Below, one piece after another: positions 25,475 to 34,157 of a DNA stretch of 64,000 nucleotides. The notes below the pieces were generated by a model that was not told the origin of the DNA, made no database searches, and worked only from the letters and a program-made list of their open reading frames with translations. The stretch comes from DASXHD01 sp038239005. GTDB taxonomy: Bacteria > Myxococcota_A > Polyangia > Polyangiales > Polyangiaceae. How positions within the stretch are numbered: the first letter of the stretch is position 1; each line of letters starts with the position of its first letter. The stretch lies in contig JBBSFE010000010.1 in NCBI GenBank assembly GCA_038239005.1, positions 1 to 64,000 on the forward strand. The letters run 5' to 3'. The translations under genes were made by a program, and so were the position numbers.

Positions 25475-26919
25475 GCTCCCCAGTGCTCGCGCACGATCGC
25501 GCGCACGAGCTTGTCGGCGTCGCCACGTGCGTGGGCAGCGTGACCCGGGATTTTGTTGAACAAGATGGAGAACGCAATCGGCTCTTTTCCGGGCGGGCCG
25601 AGCACGTAGCCCGAGAGTGCGATGGCGTCGTCGAGCGTGCCCGTCTTTGCGCGCACGGCGCGGCGCGCATGCTCGGATTGGAAACGGCCGTGGAGCGTTC
25701 CGTCGACGCCGCCGATCGAGAGTTGCGCGACATACTCGGGTGCAATGGCGGTGTCCTGCCACGCGGCGCGCAAGAGGCGGACGATGCTCGATGCGGTCAC
25801 GCGATTCGAGTCGTAGAGGCCCGAGCCGTTTTTGATGACGAGCCCGTCGTCCGTCGCGTTCATGTCGGCGATGACTTTTCCGACGAGCGCCGCAGAATCG
25901 GCCGAATGCGCCGGGCGGCCCTTTTGCTCGGCGGCGAGCGATTTGAAAATCATCTCGGCGTAGAAGTTGTCGCTCTGCTTACCGAGTGAATAGAGGAGCG
26001 CCGAAAGCGGCGCCGACGTGTGCTTCACGATCACGGGGCCTTTGCCCGTTCCCGCTTTCACTTCGCCGCCGACTTTGATTTGCGCTTGCTCGAGCGCCGC
26101 GCGAAGCACGTAGCCGGCGAGGAGCGTCGGATCTTCCACGCGCCGCGTGAAGCGGACGAGCTTGGCGTCCTCACCGACGGTGCCGCTCACTTTCCCCGAG
26201 AGGCGCGTTCCGTTCTTCGAGAGGACGAGACCCACGGTGTCGGCGCCGTTGCCCGAGCCGGTCGCGACGGTGCCGTCGATGTCGACGAAGCCGGGCGGCT
26301 CGAAGAACGCGTGCGCGGTTTGGCCCGACTCGGATGGGCGAATCTCGAGCGTGATGGTGTTCTCGTTGACCGCAACGGCGCTGACCGGTGCGCGAAACGC
26401 AGCCCACTCTTCTGGTTTTTGTTCGAATGCGGGCGGCGTGGTTTGATCGTCGTAGAAGCGTTGGTCGACGAGAATGTCGCCGTCGACGCGCTTGATGCCG
26501 TGCTCGCGAAGCTCCGCGACGAGCGCTGCGATGTCCGCGCTCGAGAGCGATGGGTCGCCGAACCCGCGAATCGTGAGCGACGCCGCGCTGCCGCCTTTGA
26601 CGACGCCCGAGAGGCTCGTCTCGTAGCGATGATCGCCATGGAGGATCGCAAGCGCGGCTGCGGCGGTGTAGAGCTTGGCGTTGGACGCGGGATTGAGGGT
26701 TTTGTGCTCGTTGTAAGATGCAAGCATTTTCCCGGTGGAAACATCGAGGATCGCGACGGCGACCTCGGCGTCTTTCCACGCGTGGTCGAGCGTGAGGGCG
26801 CGCACTGCGGCGTCGAGCGAGCCGGCGCCATCGGAGCGGACGTCGCGCGTGACCGCGAGCATCGCGACGAGCACCCCGATGGGTATCGCGCAGCGCGGCA
26901 GCATCGCGGGGTACTTCAT
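25462..26919 (-). CDS. dacB: D-alanyl-D-alanine carboxypeptidase/endopeptidase (PBP4 type)
   Basis: A 485-residue penicillin-binding protein of the S13 family, which trims D-Ala or cross-bridges in peptidoglycan in the periplasm. Seen: N-terminal hydrophobic signal (IPIGVLVAMLAVT), catalytic S-N-A-K at 79-82 (LNPASNAKLYTAAAAL), the S-x-N motif in GKQSDNFYAE, K-T-G in RAKTGTLDD, and the large domain inserted between SxxK and SxN that defines PBP4. The ATG at 26919 gives the signal peptide; another at 26904 is possible. The start nearly touches that of the divergent peptide-binding protein. Confidence 0.93.
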   Translation of the reverse strand: MKYPAMLPRCAIPIGVLVAMLAVTRDVRSDGAGSLDAAVRALTLDHAWKDAEVAVAILDVSTGKMLASYNEHKTLNPASNAKLYTAAAALAILHGDHRYETSLSGVVKGGSAASLTIRGFGDPSLSSADIAALVAELREHGIKRVDGDILVDQRFYDDQTTPPAFEQKPEEWAAFRAPVSAVAVNENTITLEIRPSESGQTAHAFFEPPGFVDIDGTVATGSGNGADTVGLVLSKNGTRLSGKVSGTVGEDAKLVRFTRRVEDPTLLAGYVLRAALEQAQIKVGGEVKAGTGKGPVIVKHTSAPLSALLYSLGKQSDNFYAEMIFKSLAAEQKGRPAHSADSAALVGKVIADMNATDDGLVIKNGSGLYDSNRVTASSIVRLLRAAWQDTAIAPEYVAQLSIGGVDGTLHGRFQSEHARRAVRAKTGTLDDAIALSGYVLGPPGKEPIAFSILFNKIPGHAAHARGDADKLVRAIVREHWGAQNE

Positions 26920-26922
26920 CGC

Positions 26923-28395
26923 CTGCTTTGTACAGCAATCTCGATCGCCGCGCTCGCGTGCACGCCGCATGGGAAAACGCACGACGCGAGCCTCGAGGTC
27001 GTCATCGCGCAGGACGCAGAGACGCTCGACCCGCGCTTCGTCGTCGATGCGTCGGGCATGCGCGTGTCGCGCCTCGTGCATGCCGGGCTTTTTCGGCTCG
27101 ACCCGGACACGCTCGAGCCGATTCCGTACCTCGCAGCGTCGTATCGTTTCGTCGATGCGCTCACCCTCGATGTGACGCTTCGGCCGGGCATTCGATTCCA
27201 CTCGGGCGCGCCGCTTCGCGCGGCGGACGTCGTTGCGACAATCGAGGCGCTTCGCGATCCCGCTCTCGGCGCACGCGCATCGCACGTGGTGTCGGCGATC
27301 GATCGCGTCTGGGCGACGGGCGACGACGTCGTGTCGTTCCACATGTCGCGCCCGCACGCGACGCTGCTCACGGATTTGGAAGTTCCGATCTTGCGCGCCG
27401 ATCAAGCTCACGACGCGCACATCGACAGCGCCACGCTCGACGGGCTCGGGCCCTATCGCGTCGCGCGATTCACGACGGGCGCGATCGATCTCGAGCCCGC
27501 CGATGGAGGCGCCTTGCCGAAACCCGCATGCCCGATTCGCGTGCGCACGGTGCACGACGAGAACGCGCGCGCGCTGAGGCTCGTGGGCGGCGAGACGGAC
27601 GTGTCGCCATCGGGGCTCTCTCCTTCCCTGCTCCCGACGCTCGCGGAGCGCGGCCTTCGTGTTGCGTCGCGGCCCGGCGCGAACCTCGTCTATGTGCTCT
27701 TTCGCACCGACCGCGGCCCTTTCGCGGATGCCCACGCACGCGCGGCGTTTGGTTTGGCCATCGACCGTGAAAGCATCGTGAGCCACATGCTCTCGGGTCG
27801 CGCGCGCCTCGCGACCGGGCTCATGCCGCCGGGCCATTGGGCGTCGACACCCCGACCCGCGGTGCCGCGAGATCTCGCGAAAGCCCGGGAAATGCTCGGC
27901 GGAACGCGTGTACATTGCACGCTTCTCGGCTCCACCGATCGCCTGCGCGTCGCGATTGCGCGCGTGATGGCGCAAGATCTAGCCGAGGCCGGCATCGACG
28001 CCGAGCTCGTGCCGCTCGAGCTCGGAACGCTCCTCGCGCGCCTTGGCGCGGGCGACTTCGATGCGGCCATCCTCCAAATCCCAGAGCTCTCCGAGCCGAA
28101 CACGCTGCGCGTTTTTCTCCATTCCGCATCGGTGCCTCCAGCCGGCGCGAACCGCGCGCGCGTGCGAGACCCCGAAGTCGACGCGGCGCTCGAAGCCGGC
28201 GATGCGACGCTCGACCTCGCGCTACGTCGCGCAGCGTATGGGCGCCTCGAAGATCGCGTGCTCGCCGAGGCGTTTTGGATCCCGCTTTGGCACGAAGATC
28301 AGGTCGTCGTGACGAGCGCGCGCGCGCAAAGCTTTCTCCCGAGCGCGGATGGTCGCTGGTTGGGATTGGCGCTCGTGCCGGGAAGCCCTAAGTAG
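26923..28395 (+). CDS. Extracellular solute-binding lipoprotein, family 5 (peptide-binding)
   Basis: About 490 residues of an oligopeptide/dipeptide-binding protein (SBP family 5): EVVIAQDAETLDPRFV at the mature start, then LAASYRFVDALTLDVTLRPG and FHSGAPLRAADVVATIEAL, the signature around the N-terminal lobe, and FGLAIDRESIVSHML further on. A lipoprotein signal reads L-L-C-T-A-I-S-I-A-A-L-A-C with lipobox ALAC, but no ATG, GTG or TTG stands at a sensible place before it. The coordinate given uses an in-frame CTG at 26923; the nearest standard upstream start lies inside the dacB coding region. It carries no ABC permease neighbours, so partners must be elsewhere. Start uncertain. Confidence 0.8.
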   Translation: MLCTAISIAALACTPHGKTHDASLEVVIAQDAETLDPRFVVDASGMRVSRLVHAGLFRLDPDTLEPIPYLAASYRFVDALTLDVTLRPGIRFHSGAPLRAADVVATIEALRDPALGARASHVVSAIDRVWATGDDVVSFHMSRPHATLLTDLEVPILRADQAHDAHIDSATLDGLGPYRVARFTTGAIDLEPADGGALPKPACPIRVRTVHDENARALRLVGGETDVSPSGLSPSLLPTLAERGLRVASRPGANLVYVLFRTDRGPFADAHARAAFGLAIDRESIVSHMLSGRARLATGLMPPGHWASTPRPAVPRDLAKAREMLGGTRVHCTLLGSTDRLRVAIARVMAQDLAEAGIDAELVPLELGTLLARLGAGDFDAAILQIPELSEPNTLRVFLHSASVPPAGANRARVRDPEVDAALEAGDATLDLALRRAAYGRLEDRVLAEAFWIPLWHEDQVVVTSARAQSFLPSADGRWLGLALVPGSPK

Positions 28396-28402
28396 AAGGC
28401 TC

Positions 28403-29860
28403 TTGGTTTCCCGTCGCGCCATCGCCGTCGCCGGCATTCTTCTCTCGACCTTCCTCGCCGCAACCGAGTCCACGATCATTGCGACGGCCATGCCGAGCGT
28501 CGTCGCCGATCTCGGCGGCCTCGAGCTCTATGGCTGGGTCGGCGCGATGTACATGCTCGCGATGACCGTGACGATTCCCATCCACGGCAAGCTCGCCGAT
28601 TTGTGGGGTCGGAAACCGATCATCATCGCCGGCATCATCATGTTCTTGCTCGGCTCGGCGGCGTGCGGCATCGCGCCTTCGATGGGCACGCTGATCTTGG
28701 CGCGCGTGCTCCAGGGGGTCGGCGCGGGCGGCGTGCAACCGATCGCCATGACACTCGTGGGCGACATGTTCCCACCGCGCGAGCGCGCGAAGATGCAAGG
28801 CGTGTTCGGTGCGGTGTGGGGCGTCGCCGCGATCGTCGGTCCTGTCCTCGGTGGGCTCATCGTGCGTGCGCTCTCGTGGCGGTGGGTTTTCTATTTCAAC
28901 ATTCCGTTCGGTCTCCTCGCGATCGTTCTCTTGTCGGTCTCGCTCGATCCGCGTCCTCTATCGACCGCGGGGCGTCGGCCGATCGATTTCGCGGGCGCCG
29001 CGCTTTTGTCGACGGCCGTGCTCGCATTGCTCGCGGGTGTTGGCGGGCACGCAGCGGGCATCTTGCTTCCGACTGCGGCGGTCGCCCTCGTGCTGTTCGT
29101 CCTCGTCGAGCGACGTCACGAAGAGCCTCTTTTGCCGATGGATTTGATGCGCCAGCGCATCATCGCCGTATCGAGCGCATGCGGCGCAGTCGTGGGCGGC
29201 GTGATGACAGCGTCGGTGATTTACTTGCCGCTCTACGCGCAAGCGGTGATGCAAGCGTCGCCTGCTGCGGCCGGCGCAGTCGTCGCGCCGATGCTCATCG
29301 GCTGGCCCATCGCATCTGCGCTGAGTGGTCGCCTGCTCCTTTCGGTCGGCACGCAGCCGCTCGTGCGTCTCGGGTTTTCGCTCGTCGCGATATCGGCGGT
29401 GCTGCTCGACTACTTGGTTCACGCGAGCGCATCGGCCAATGCCCTTCGCGCGTGCATGTTCGTGTTTGGCACCGGCATGGGCCTCGCGAACACAGCGCTC
29501 ATCATCACGGTGCAAGACAGCGTTCCCTTTTCGCGACGCGGCGTCGCCACCGCGAGCACGATGTTCTTCCGCACCATCGGCGGCGCCGTTGCCGTTGGCG
29601 TTCTCGGCGCGGTCCTCGCGCACGCTCTCGACGGACGCGTTCCAGAGAGCGTTCTCGATTCGATCCTCGGCCCGGATCATGGTCGGGCGCTCGGCGCCGC
29701 CGCGGTCGAACGCTACCGCGACGAAATGCAATCCGGCATGTCACCGATCTTCCACGTGCTCGCCGTGATGAGCGTCATCGGCGCAGGCTTCGGCATGCTC
29801 TTCCCGCGCGTCCGCGTGAGCGACTCCGGCGCCGTCGTGACCGGACAGCCGGTGAAGTAG
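28403..29860 (+). CDS. MFS drug exporter, DHA2 (EmrB/QacA-like) family
   Basis: A 485-residue, roughly 14-helix proton-coupled exporter. Motif A (GKLADLWGRKPIIIAG) follows the second helix, D1-type TESTIIATAMPSVVADLGG lies in the first helix, and motif C (GVAAIVGPVLGGLIV) in the fifth, the pattern of drug/H+ antiporters. A TTG start at 28403 with AGAAGG four bases upstream fits; the longer reading would overlap the peptide-binding gene. The gap to that gene is 7 nt, suggesting the two are co-transcribed. Substrate unknown. Confidence 0.9.
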   Translation: MVSRRAIAVAGILLSTFLAATESTIIATAMPSVVADLGGLELYGWVGAMYMLAMTVTIPIHGKLADLWGRKPIIIAGIIMFLLGSAACGIAPSMGTLILARVLQGVGAGGVQPIAMTLVGDMFPPRERAKMQGVFGAVWGVAAIVGPVLGGLIVRALSWRWVFYFNIPFGLLAIVLLSVSLDPRPLSTAGRRPIDFAGAALLSTAVLALLAGVGGHAAGILLPTAAVALVLFVLVERRHEEPLLPMDLMRQRIIAVSSACGAVVGGVMTASVIYLPLYAQAVMQASPAAAGAVVAPMLIGWPIASALSGRLLLSVGTQPLVRLGFSLVAISAVLLDYLVHASASANALRACMFVFGTGMGLANTALIITVQDSVPFSRRGVATASTMFFRTIGGAVAVGVLGAVLAHALDGRVPESVLDSILGPDHGRALGAAAVERYRDEMQSGMSPIFHVLAVMSVIGAGFGMLFPRVRVSDSGAVVTGQPVK

Positions 29861-29893
29861 TCGGACATCGCAACCGTTGGTATTGTCGATCCC

Positions 29894-31281
29894 ATGACGC
29901 TACGTGGGGTGGTCGCGGTCTGCGTTTGTTTGATCGCGGGGTGTGAGCATGCTCCTCCGCAATCGCCGGTGAAGATCGCAATCAATTTGCCGGTCACACG
30001 CTTCGTGCTCCCGAACGGGCTCGAGGTGATCATCCAAGAGGACCATCGCACGCCACGTGTTGCGGTAAACCTTCGCTACCACGTCGGACACAAGGACGAC
30101 CCGCCGGGTCGCGGAGGCCTGGCCCACCTCGTCGAGCACTTGCAATTCACGCAATCGGAGCACACGCAGCCCGACTCGTTCTTCCACACGATCAACGAGC
30201 TCGGTGCGCAACACATCAACGGCACCACCGAGGCCGACGCCACGAGCTACTTCGAAACGGTGCCTGCGTCGTCGCTCGATGCAACGCTGTGGATCGAAGC
30301 GGACCGGATGGCATCTGCGCGACAGGGATATGTTCCGTCTGCGATCGCGCGAGAAAAGAACGTCGTCGCGCAAGAGCTTCGGCTTCGGTTCAAGAACGAC
30401 CCCGACGCCTTTCGTTACCACTTCATGACGCGCGCCGTTTACCCCGAAGGGCACCCGTATCGGCAATCGCTCGACGAGGAAGCCGAGGAGCGTGCTTCGA
30501 CGGCCGACGAGCTCCGCACGTTTGCTGCGAAGTACTACACGCCCGACAACGCAACATTGATGCTCGTCGGCGATGTCGATCCGAAAGACGTGAAGGAAAT
30601 CGTCACTCGTCATTTCGCTGCGATCGAGCCATGCATCGGCTGCAGACCCGCGCGCGCGATCCCGCCCGTGGAAGTTGCGGCCCTCAAGCGCTTACGCATC
30701 GTCGCCGATGTCGATGCGCCGTCCGTCATCATTGCGTGGCCGCTCCCCGCTCCGATCGACGACGGCTACTACGACATTCCGTTCGCCATGCGTCAGCTTG
30801 CGGGCGCGGCGAGCGCCTACACGGACGACGACGAGCGCGGAAAGCACATGATGCGACCAAACAGCGTCGGTTGGGGGAAACCTTGGGGAGGACGGCTTGG
30901 GACCATCGGCGCGATTTACGGTGTGCCAGACCCGCGGGGAACGCCCGAAGACCTTTTCGACGGCATCGTCATTGGACGTCATCGCATCGTCGCAAACGAA
31001 TGGGCGCAGCTCGGAGCGCAGCGCTCGTACACGATTGCCTCCGAAGTTCGCAGCGTCGAGGCGCTCGGCGATCGGGCCACACGCATGCAGCAGTTTCTCG
31101 AGCTCTACGGCGATCCAGCTACGTCATGCGGTACTTGCACGACGTGCAAAGCGTGAACCCGGCGCGCCTCGTTGCTGCCGTAGACCACTTCCTCGATCCG
31201 GATCGCGCAGCGATCATCACCATCACACCCGACGCAACCGCGCCGCGCGGCGGAAAAATCATCGAAGAGGTGCGTCGATGA
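29894..31281 (+). pseudogene. M16-family zinc peptidase lipoprotein, frameshifted near its 3' end
   Basis: An insulinase/pitrilysin-type protease subunit with lipobox (IAGC), zinc motif HLVEH at residues 78-82 and the third ligand Glu161 in NVVAQE. The open frame stops at 31156 after a non-family tail (TSCGTCTTCKA). In the +1 frame from about 31112-31120 the family continues (YVMRYLHDVQSVNPARLVAA, then FLDPDRAAIITITP) to a TGA at 31279-31281 that overlaps the next gene's ATG. One missing base explains this: the restored protein would be about 462 residues. It could be a real lesion or a sequencing error. The rest of the gene looks intact. Confidence 0.85.
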
Positions 31282-32732
31282 GAGCTCGCTTGCTTGCGTC
31301 CTTCGCTTTGCTCGCCGGCTGCACGACAGTGCAGTTCCTTCCACGCAAGCCGGCGCTTCTCGATCGATCTCCGCCACCAGCGGCAGTCGATTCATCCGCA
31401 TCGCCGATCGCTTCCGGAATTCCTTCGATCGGCACCGCCGCTGCCGTGCATGCATCCGTTGCCAAGGAAGCACGACTCCAGAACGGCATTCGAGTGATCA
31501 TGCTCGAGCAGCATGCGTTTCCGCTCGTTGCTCTCGGTGTGGTCCTCGCACGCGGGTCGGTCGAAGCGCCACCCGGAATCTTCGATCTCTTCGTCGATCT
31601 GCAGAGCTCCGGGAGCGATTTGATCGCGCCGAAGGCGCTCACGCGAACTCTGTCTGAATACGCGGCTCGACGCGAAGTGTTCGTTCGTCCCGAAGCAAGT
31701 TACGTGGAAGTGCAGTTCATCTCGCCCGTGCTGCGCGATGTCGTTCGAATGATCGTTCCCACGTTCGCGACGCCAACATTCGACTCGGACAAATTCACCG
31801 TTCTGTTGGACGAACACCGGCGTGAAGCTTCGAAGCGCCGCGACGAGCCGGCAGCATCGGCAAAGCGTGAGCTCGACAAGCTCCTCTACGGAGACACGCA
31901 CCCTTACGCGCAAGATCCATCCAACGACGGAATTGCCCTCGCAGGCGTGAAGCTCGACACACTGCGCGCCATGCGGTCGTACATCGGCGCTGATGACGTA
32001 TCCGTTGTTGCCGTCGGCGACTTCGCACCCGACAAGCTGCTCGCGTTGCTCGAGCAGTCACTTTCGTCGCTGAGACCCGGTGCTACTCGACGCAAGGCTC
32101 TCGATGCCATCACGACTCCAGCCGCCGCACATGTCGTTGCCATCGATCATCCTGGGCTTTCCCAAGCGCACATCGCGCTCGGTTTCGTGGGCGTGAAGTA
32201 CGACGATCCCGATTACACGACGCTTTACTGCCTCGCGCGCATCGTCGGCGATCGCGCCAACCGCGCGCTTCGTTATGGCCACGGCCTCACGTACGGCGCA
32301 TCTGGCACGATGTCCATGCGCAGAGCCGCGGCGCCGGTCGAAATCACGGCTGCGGTCAACGTTGGCGCGGTCGAACCGGCTCTGCACGACATGTTCGATG
32401 CGCTCCGTTCGTTCGAGGAGCGTGTGCGCGATCCGAAGGAGCTTCTTCACATCAAGAACTGGCTCCTGGCCACGTGGCCCGACACGTCCGACACCGTTAC
32501 CGATGCGATGCAAAACCTCGAGAGACTCGCCGCGTTCGATTTGCCCGTCGACACGTGGGTCAAGACGCGGGCGATCGTCGAGGGCTTGACCGCCGATGAT
32601 CTCGTGCGTGTCGCCAAGAAGTACCTCGACCCCGCACATGCTCAGCTCGTTGTGTTCGGTGACGTCGCGCGTTTCAAGTTGGAGCTCGATGCGCTCGGCC
32701 TCGGCGCAGTCGAGGTTCGCAAGGCGCACTGA
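31278..32732 (+). CDS. M16-family peptidase homologue, non-catalytic partner
   Basis: A 484-residue lipoprotein (MRARLLASFALLAGC) of the M16 fold: RLQNGIRVIMLEQHAFPLVAL matches the family's first strands, and ALGFVGVKYDDPDYTTLYCL with RYGHGLTYGASGTMSM the C-terminal half. Where an active subunit has HxxEH, this one has GIFDLFVDLQS, so it cannot bind zinc. M16 enzymes of this sort work as heterodimers with a catalytic subunit, here the preceding gene, to which it is coupled through an ATGA overlap with the restored frame. It overlaps the next gene by 1 nt (TGATG). Confidence 0.88.
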   Translation: MRARLLASFALLAGCTTVQFLPRKPALLDRSPPPAAVDSSASPIASGIPSIGTAAAVHASVAKEARLQNGIRVIMLEQHAFPLVALGVVLARGSVEAPPGIFDLFVDLQSSGSDLIAPKALTRTLSEYAARREVFVRPEASYVEVQFISPVLRDVVRMIVPTFATPTFDSDKFTVLLDEHRREASKRRDEPAASAKRELDKLLYGDTHPYAQDPSNDGIALAGVKLDTLRAMRSYIGADDVSVVAVGDFAPDKLLALLEQSLSSLRPGATRRKALDAITTPAAAHVVAIDHPGLSQAHIALGFVGVKYDDPDYTTLYCLARIVGDRANRALRYGHGLTYGASGTMSMRRAAAPVEITAAVNVGAVEPALHDMFDALRSFEERVRDPKELLHIKNWLLATWPDTSDTVTDAMQNLERLAAFDLPVDTWVKTRAIVEGLTADDLVRVAKKYLDPAHAQLVVFGDVARFKLELDALGLGAVEVRKAH

Positions 32733-33406
32733 TGGCCCGGCGGGAGCGGACGACCGTGCGGCTTCTCGGGATTCGGCTGCGTGAGCAAGGCACGCACGAT
32801 TCGTTTTGCGCTTATTACGCCGCGGCGATGCTGCTCTGCACGCTGAGGCCCGAGTTCGACGAAGAGTTCGACGCCGTCCACGTGAAGCGCGATCCGCTGT
32901 TTCGAAATCTGCCTCGCCGCGGTTCGCTCGAGCACACGGTGGCCGATTGGCTGACGTCGGGCGTGAAGTTCGCGCCGCTCGCGAAATCGCTCGATGCAGC
33001 ATGCGGCAGCTCCACGCGATTTCGCGCGACGCGTGAAGGCTATAGCGCGCGCGCGCTCGTGCGTTTGCGGCGCACGGTCGACGAAGGCCTTCCGTGCGTG
33101 CTCGGTTGGGAATCACGCGAGCTCGGCAATCACACGGTGGTCGTCGCCGGTTACGACGGAACCGATTGGCTTCGCGTTCTCGACCCTACGGGCAAAATGG
33201 ATCTCCTCGAGTGGAGTCAGCTCGCGCGCGTCGCGACGGCGCCGGCCGACGTCATCTGGTGCACCGCGCACGATGGCGTGAGGCCCGACAAGATGACCGT
33301 CGAACGCAACGCGGCCGATGCTGTGCTGCGATCACGCGTGGATCGGTGGAGCCCCAAATCCGATTCTTGGGACGTGCTCGTCACGCGTCGGCAAAGGAGA
33401 CGATGA
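32732..33406 (+). CDS. C39-like papain-fold cysteine peptidase
   Basis: A 224-residue protein without signal peptide, resembling peptidase C39-like proteins. The pattern E-Q-G-T-H-D-S-F-C-A-Y-Y-A-A-A-M provides a candidate Cys26; G-N-H-T-V-V-V-A-G-Y-D gives His134 and V-L-D-P-T-G gives Asp151, in the order Cys-His-Asp of the family. C39 domains usually cut leader peptides after a double Gly; free-standing ones are of varied or unknown use. It is the third gene of a tightly coupled unit with two M16 proteins (1-nt TGATG overlap). The last 26 nt overlap the convergent exonuclease gene. Confidence 0.78.
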   Translation: MARRERTTVRLLGIRLREQGTHDSFCAYYAAAMLLCTLRPEFDEEFDAVHVKRDPLFRNLPRRGSLEHTVADWLTSGVKFAPLAKSLDAACGSSTRFRATREGYSARALVRLRRTVDEGLPCVLGWESRELGNHTVVVAGYDGTDWLRVLDPTGKMDLLEWSQLARVATAPADVIWCTAHDGVRPDKMTVERNAADAVLRSRVDRWSPKSDSWDVLVTRRQRRR

Positions 33407-34133
33407 GCGGCGCGTGATCGCTGGTGCCGAAATCGCGCCGAGAGCGAAACTCCGTGGCGCGTGATGCGAAGGGCTCGCTCGCGAGGACGTAGTCGATGCG
33501 CCAGCCGACGTTCTTCTCGCGGAGGCCACGCCAATACGGCCACCACGTGAAAAACTCTTTGTCGTTCGGTGCGAGCTTGCGACACACGTCGACGAGGCCG
33601 CCCGCGAGGAGCTTGTCGAAGAGAGCGCGTTCGTCCGTACGTTGCCCGATGAGCCCCATTTTGCGCTGGCTCTTGTGCACGTCCATGTCGGTGTGCGCGA
33701 CGTTCAAGTCGCCCGCGATGATGAGCGTCTTGCCGGCGAACGCCGCGGGATATTCGGCGAGGGCCTTCATGAAACGGATTTTTGCGTCGAAATCTTTTCC
33801 GCCATTCGGGAGGTACATCGTCACGAAGACGAAGTCGCCGACGTGCGCTTCCGCAACGCGCGTCTCGTAGTCGAAGAGCGGATGCGCCGACTTCGGGCGC
33901 TCGAACGTCGATTTTTTCAGCAAGAGCCCGACACCCGAATAGCCGGCTGAGCCGTGCCAGATCGCGTGATACCCGGGCACCGCCATCAACCCGTAGAGCG
34001 ACGCGGGCAGCTGCTCGAGCGTCGCCTTGGTTTCTTGAAAGCACGCCACATCGGGCTTTTCTTCTTCGAGGAGCAGAAGAAGCTCGGCTTCGCGGGCGCG
34101 GATGCCATTGACGTTCCACGTGATGAGCTTCAA
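33381..34133 (-). CDS. xth: Exodeoxyribonuclease III / AP endonuclease
   Basis: A 250-residue member of the ExoIII family, which cuts DNA at abasic sites and removes 3' blocking groups in base-excision repair. Motifs in order: ITWNVNGIRA at the N-terminus, CFQETKA with the metal-binding Glu, MYLPNGG, IAGDLNVAHTDMDVH with the catalytic Asp/Asn, GWRIDYVLAS and the final SDHAPLI with the catalytic His. The length is typical. It reads against the C39-like peptidase (26-nt overlap) and diverges from the chlorite-dismutase-family gene with 24 nt between starts. Confidence 0.95.
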   Translation of the reverse strand: MKLITWNVNGIRAREAELLLLLEEEKPDVACFQETKATLEQLPASLYGLMAVPGYHAIWHGSAGYSGVGLLLKKSTFERPKSAHPLFDYETRVAEAHVGDFVFVTMYLPNGGKDFDAKIRFMKALAEYPAAFAGKTLIIAGDLNVAHTDMDVHKSQRKMGLIGQRTDERALFDKLLAGGLVDVCRKLAPNDKEFFTWWPYWRGLREKNVGWRIDYVLASEPFASRATEFRSRRDFGTSDHAPLIVSFADA

Positions 34134-34157
34134 GCCCGGTCACGCTATCATTCGCTC

